Shown here piece after piece: positions 61,644-64,000 of a DNA stretch of 64,000 nucleotides. The position numbers were made by a program, and so were the translations under genes. Origin of the DNA: Trichosphaerium sp. ATCC 40318 (taxonomy: Eukaryota > Discosea > Flabellinia > Trichosidae); NCBI GenBank assembly GCA_038496445.1, contig JALMLS010000573.1, forward strand, positions 248,001-312,000. Direction: 5' to 3'. The notes beneath the pieces were generated by a model. It was not told where the DNA came from and made no database searches. It saw only the letters and a program-made list of their open reading frames with translations. Every line of letters starts with the position of its first letter. Position 1 is the first letter of the stretch.

Positions 61644-62435
61644 ACTAAAACGTTTTTAGTGAGTGGAAAAAACCGTTGGGAACAAGTTCACAAGTTCGTA
61701 CATACGACAACCTTTTTGCTGTAAAACTTATTCCTGAAGTGGCTGTATCGCAAAACAGTGAGTTATATTCTTTTAGCGTTATGTCTCTAACGTACCTTCT
61801 TGTAGTGTGGTTAACTCTAATACTGAGGTTTGGAGACCGCTAGTAACATGTTGTGACACTAAAATAAAATAACGGTTTTTGCGTTAAGTTAAGGAGTACG
61901 TAACTAGAGGTCTTAGAAAAACAGTTATCGACTTAACCGGTTTTGGCAATTCGTAACCGGTTCGGTTACAGTTACGATATATTGAACGTTGTTGGGTTCA
62001 TTGTCAGCCACCTGACGCTTGTTTTTAATCCAAACTACTCTCACAAACTATAAAATACAAAGTTCTACACGTTGAGTGGCTGAAAGCCTAATATTGAGTC
62101 GTCTTTTTTAAATTTACGGCCAATCACGTGACAATTTTCTAGATCTTTACAACCATACAGGATTCGCCAAACTTTTCAACATCGTTTCAAGTTGCAACGG
62201 AACATAAAAGTTCAAATATGTAAGCTCAAGTTGTATGTTTATCTTAGTAGAATGCATCTTCGTAGAATGCAGTTTTCCACTGAGGATCTGGGTAAACAAT
62301 CTTATTGGAAGAGTGTCGTTGGATATGAAGATGTTTCACACACTGTCAACTTCTTTCGCAAGGCATATGAAAATAGTACTGACTTTACTTTGACTGCGAG
62401 GTCTGGGAACCACTCTAAGCTTTAATGTGTAAACT
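61644..62435. other. upstream region of the Argonaute gene
   Basis: No gene was supported. An open frame at 62192-62425 has no recognisable family. CGGTT/AACCG words are clustered at 61926-61975. Confidence 0.5.
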
Positions 62436-62670
62436 ATGGCGGACTTGGAGGAATTCTTGTCGTTTGAGTCGTGTTCTTGTGTACTTCAACCAACTGAGCC
62501 TCCTACCAGCGTACCTACTCAGCAACCAACTGAGCTGCCATCTCAAAGACCTACAGAGGCACCATCAATAGCGACAAGCATGTATCTTTTTGATATTAAA
62601 CGAGTTTGTATTAATTCTATTTCTAGTATTGTTCCAAGAAATCACGTGTCTTCAATACGATGGTACTGAT
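62436..62670 (+). CDS. Pro/Thr-rich exon, fragment
   Basis: The frame contains TEPPTSVPTQQPTELPSQRP and TEAPS, a repeated PT stalk like those of secreted proteins in protists. No signal peptide precedes it and the rest of the gene was not found. Confidence 0.3.
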
Positions 62671-62968
62671 CAAGGCCGCTCATTTGATGGATTACTTGAT
62701 ATCTTCTTATCAAGATTCGCTATTGCACTCTTTTTTTTACACGTCACAATAAACTTACACGTCAAACAAGACATCTGAAAAGCCTGAAATTAGCTGCAAT
62801 TTATACATTTGAACAAGCTAACTACGTCCTTGTAGTGATTATGACACGGTATTTATAAAATATCTTTACTACTGTATGTTCATTGTCAACAAAAAGCCAG
62901 ATTTGCATTTGTAACCAGTCATTACTTTATGGTTTGTTTTGAACATCAACATCTGGTAGTCCAAGTGC

Positions 62969-63781
62969 CTATGGCTCAGCATGGACGAAAGGTACACCAT
63001 TCGTGTAAATGTAGTGAAATGATAATGAATAAGAACGGAATCTCTTATCCCATTTTTTGTATTCTCCCTCCTTCTTACCGTTTGAATAGTTGCATAGTAC
63101 TGAAGGAAGTCCACTTGGGAAATACTTCTGACACCTTCCTTCTTTTTTATTGTTTTTGAAATAACAACGCCTCCTCACTTGTCCGTTTGGATACCAAATC
63201 GTATATTGTCCTTGTAAATATCCATAATTGTAAGAACACGTCTCCATTACCTGTCCTGTAGGATACCACCTATAACACTTACCGTAAGCCAAAACAACTG
63301 ATAAACAAACAGAATATCAGACTTTTACAACCCTTTTGCTATTTAAACAGTGTAGATGAATACCTCTTGAATACGCCATGCTTAAGACCATATTTGTAGT
63401 GACATTGCATCTGAAGAGTTGGTTTGTCAAGCTTAATTTCAAGCGTTTTATAAGGATAAGGATCACCTACACAAAGCCTTTAATAATGCTAATGATAGCG
63501 TCAGTCAAAGTGAGGTTGTCATTACCTGTCTTAACCCTATAGGCCACAGCATCGTAGGTATACCATCTAGTATATTCTCCATGCTTGAAGCCATGATCAT
63601 ACCAACATTGGCTTACAATGTGCCCTTGTTTTATTTCCATCCATTTACCATGCTTATTTAATGATCCATCGTATCTTGTGCTTATTGCTGTGTCACGTGA
63701 TAAACAAGGCCAAATTTTATAAACTGTCAGGCTTAGATCTAATATGTAGTAGTGGAGCTCAAGAGGGAGGTGTAACAGCAA
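62969..63781 (-). CDS. MORN-like repeat protein, second copy, with introns
   Basis: LLHLPLELHYYILDLSLTVY matches the N-terminal motif of the protein at 26714. It is followed by KHGKWMEIKQG, FKHGEYTRWY, LKHGVFKR, YGKCYRWYPTGQV, LQGQYTIWYPNGQV, KEGRCQKYFPSG and KKEGEYKKW, the same 23-residue repeat. Introns interrupt it near 63531-63466 and 63360-63300. No ATG is in frame before LLHLPLEL, and a stop lies about 40 bases upstream, so either a 5' exon is missing from my model or the copy is damaged. Function is unknown; the repeats probably bind a partner. Confidence 0.65.
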
Positions 63782-64000
63782 ATTACAGCTGTTTTCTCGC
63801 GAAATGCAGCTGCTCTACTGGTTGATAAATACTTAGGCAACGAATCGTCATGCGTTATCTGTAGGTGTACCTTATTCTCCATTGTCGTTGAGGAGATTCT
63901 ATTCTTGGGTTTAGGTTTGTTTTTTTCGGTTATGTAATCAAGTCAAACCTAACCACATGTCTCTGATATCCACAAAGAAGACAGAAGGTTTTCCGAAGTA

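Overview
The window is nuclear DNA of an intron-rich unicellular eukaryote. Nearly every gene is cut by short introns (mostly about 40-160 nt, up to about 290) with GTACGT, GTAAGT or rarer GCACGT donors. The DNA is AT-rich. Several proteins look closest, from memory of the families, to amoebozoan (Dictyostelium-type) forms: a P2X receptor, a universal stress protein with a C-terminal extension, and a Notum-like esterase. I infer Amoebozoa or a similar protist, but the lineage cannot be fixed by eye.

Layout. 1-609: 3' end of a LINE-like retroelement. 610-4283: gene-poor DNA with hairpin modules and short repeats. 4284-7984: ankyrin-PARP gene A, whose ankyrin modules are exact 154-bp exon+intron units. 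7985-15789: mostly gene-poor; it holds a Notum-like carboxylesterase whose 5' end was not found (about 11400-12542), two Pro/Thr-rich exons and a duplicated 160-bp element. 15790-17700 (-) and 17917-23322 (+): P2X receptor and nuclear 5'-3' exoribonuclease XRN2/Rat1, head to head. 24779-25765 (-): universal stress protein. 26714-27460: MORN-like repeat protein. 27851-28057 (-): small secreted Cys-rich protein. 30715-34063 (-): secreted, probably GPI-anchored protein with a PPLSPD repeat. 35427-40378 (-) and 40855-44060 (+): ankyrin-PARP genes B and C, divergent in a large inverted repeat. 44287-46484 (-): acyl-CoA dehydrogenase. 47452-47994 (-): secreted hypothetical protein. 49120-53278 (+): kelch / coiled-coil / BTB(T1) protein. 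54750-56570 (+): unknown multi-exon gene. 57654-61643 (-): Argonaute with a degenerate slicer site. 62969-63781 (-): second MORN-like gene.

The most striking system is the three-member ankyrin-PARP family. Each protein has a variable number of 33-residue ankyrin modules, one per exon, then a shared middle region, an H-Y-E type ADP-ribosyltransferase domain and a coiled coil. In gene A the modules differ almost only at the tip of the ankyrin hairpin, while the 55-bp introns between them are practically identical. Genes B and C share a nearly identical catalytic tract but differ greatly in repeat number. This looks like a fast-evolving, recombination-driven recognition family. The second notable item is an Argonaute that keeps its guide-binding residues but has lost slicer residues.
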